Shown here: positions 63,594 through 64,000 of the stretch, one piece after another
Layout of the letters: each line of letters opens with the position of its first letter
Numbering within the stretch: the stretch's first letter is position 1
Source: Streptomyces sp. BV286
GTDB lineage: Bacteria > Actinomycetota > Actinomycetes > Streptomycetales > Streptomycetaceae
NCBI RefSeq assembly: GCF_019090165.1
Contig: NZ_JAHRIB010000100.1
Location: 1 to 64,000 of the forward strand
Direction of reading: 5' to 3'
DNA: 64,000 nt
Notes under the pieces: model-generated
Told to the model about the DNA's origin: nothing
Database searches by the model: none
The model's input: only the letters and a program-made list of their open reading frames with translations
Made by a program: the position numbers and the translations under genes

Positions 63594-64000
63594 CCGCGCC
63601 ACCAGCGCACGAAGCGCTGCCAGGCGCCGAGCCGGTGGCCCGGTTCGACGACCGGTTCGGGAGCCGGGTCCAGCGGCTGGTCGATCGTGGGCCGCGGCGC
63701 CGGAGCGGTCTCCGCGGTGTCCCCGGAGAGGTCCCAGTCCGGTCGCGGCCGGGGCAGCTGGCTCACCCCGGGGCGCTCCATGACGTCCTTCGGCGAAGCC
63801 GGGTCGAACACGACCGGCAGTTCCACCAGGTGGCGCGAGGAGATGGACGCGGTCCACTTCAAGTCGTCCTCGTCGACACCGAGCTGGACGTCGGGAAGCC
63901 GCTTGAGGAGCGCGTCGACACCGGTGTCGGCGATGGCACGACCGATGTCCTGGCCGGGGCACTCGTGCGGACCGCCGCCGAAGGCGAGGTGCGAGCGGTT
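63587..64000 (-). CDS. Cytochrome P450, C-terminal part (5' end beyond window)
   Basis: About 137 residues to the stop at 63587. The heme-binding loop FGGGPHECPGQDIGR with the axial Cys is present, followed by the usual C-terminal strands (WTASISSRHLVELPVVF) and an extra, unusual Pro/Glu-rich tail of about 60 residues ending WQRFVRWWRGY. The gene continues right of 64000. From memory, the equivalent S. coelicolor P450 is the last gene of conservon 9 (cvn9/rar type), so conservon genes may lie just outside the window. Confidence 0.92.
   Translation of the reverse strand, partial: NRSHLAFGGGPHECPGQDIGRAIADTGVDALLKRLPDVQLGVDEDDLKWTASISSRHLVELPVVFDPASPKDVMERPGVSQLPRPRPDWDLSGDTAETAPAPRPTIDQPLDPAPEPVVEPGHRLGAWQRFVRWWRGY

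Overview
The window is chromosomal DNA from a Streptomyces-type actinomycete. GC content is very high, third codon positions are almost always G or C, GTG starts are common, genes overlap by 4 bp within operons, and nearly every gene has a familiar Streptomyces counterpart. From memory, the gene order matches the S. coelicolor core chromosome from argR to about the conservon-9 P450 (roughly SCO1576 to SCO1626). I see no prophage, insertion sequence, CRISPR array, tRNA or rRNA gene.

Layout. 0-5 kb: end of an unidentified gene, a PPOX-fold flavoprotein, an L,D-transpeptidase-like exported protein, then a three-gene flavin electron-transfer cluster (ferric-reductase-like membrane oxidoreductase, tandem FMN-binding exported protein, ApbE flavin transferase). 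5-10 kb: arginine operon argC-argJ-argB-argD-argR on the minus strand, with a candidate ARG box. 10-26 kb: mixed genes (orphan beta-propeller, DUF6745-like pair, GH51 arabinofuranosidase, DUF6314-like, degenerate histidine phosphatase, MocR regulator facing an EamA exporter, GHL10 hydrolase, 3-hydroxyacyl-CoA dehydrogenase, Nudix, TPR regulator, PP2C phosphatase). 26-34 kb: translation block pheS-pheT, orphan sensor kinase, SpoU rRNA methylase, and infC-rpmI-rplT with a structured leader and a non-canonical infC start. 34-43 kb: DUF1844, SseB, serine hydrolase, a mycosin-like protease coupled to a giant proline-rich membrane protein, a PLP aldolase/deaminase and a DUF2510 protein. 43-50 kb: a glutamine-synthetase-like cluster (SDR, aldehyde dehydrogenase, GlnA4-type ligase, GntR regulator, APC permease, class-I glutamine-amidotransferase-type hydrolase) that reads as a complete gamma-glutamylated amine (ethanolamine) catabolic route. 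50-64 kb: kinase-fold gene with an 11-copy G-rich heptamer repeat upstream, LysR/TDT pair with an operator, cytosolic BtuF-like protein, XRE-cupin regulator, glycine-betaine ABC transporter with two fused binding domains, 5'-3' exonuclease, iron-box-controlled siderophore-interacting protein, APC permease, RluA-type pseudouridine synthase and the C-terminal end of a cytochrome P450.

The most interesting points are: the self-contained gamma-glutamyl amine cluster, whose regulator and permease genes share an unusual upstream element (AAGGTAT-N9-CCATTGC); the AUC start and structured leader of infC; the duplicated FMN-binding domain inside the flavinylation cluster; the duplicated betaine-binding domain; an intergenic dispersed repeat family (five loci, always near gene 3' ends); and the heptamer repeat with G-quadruplex potential.
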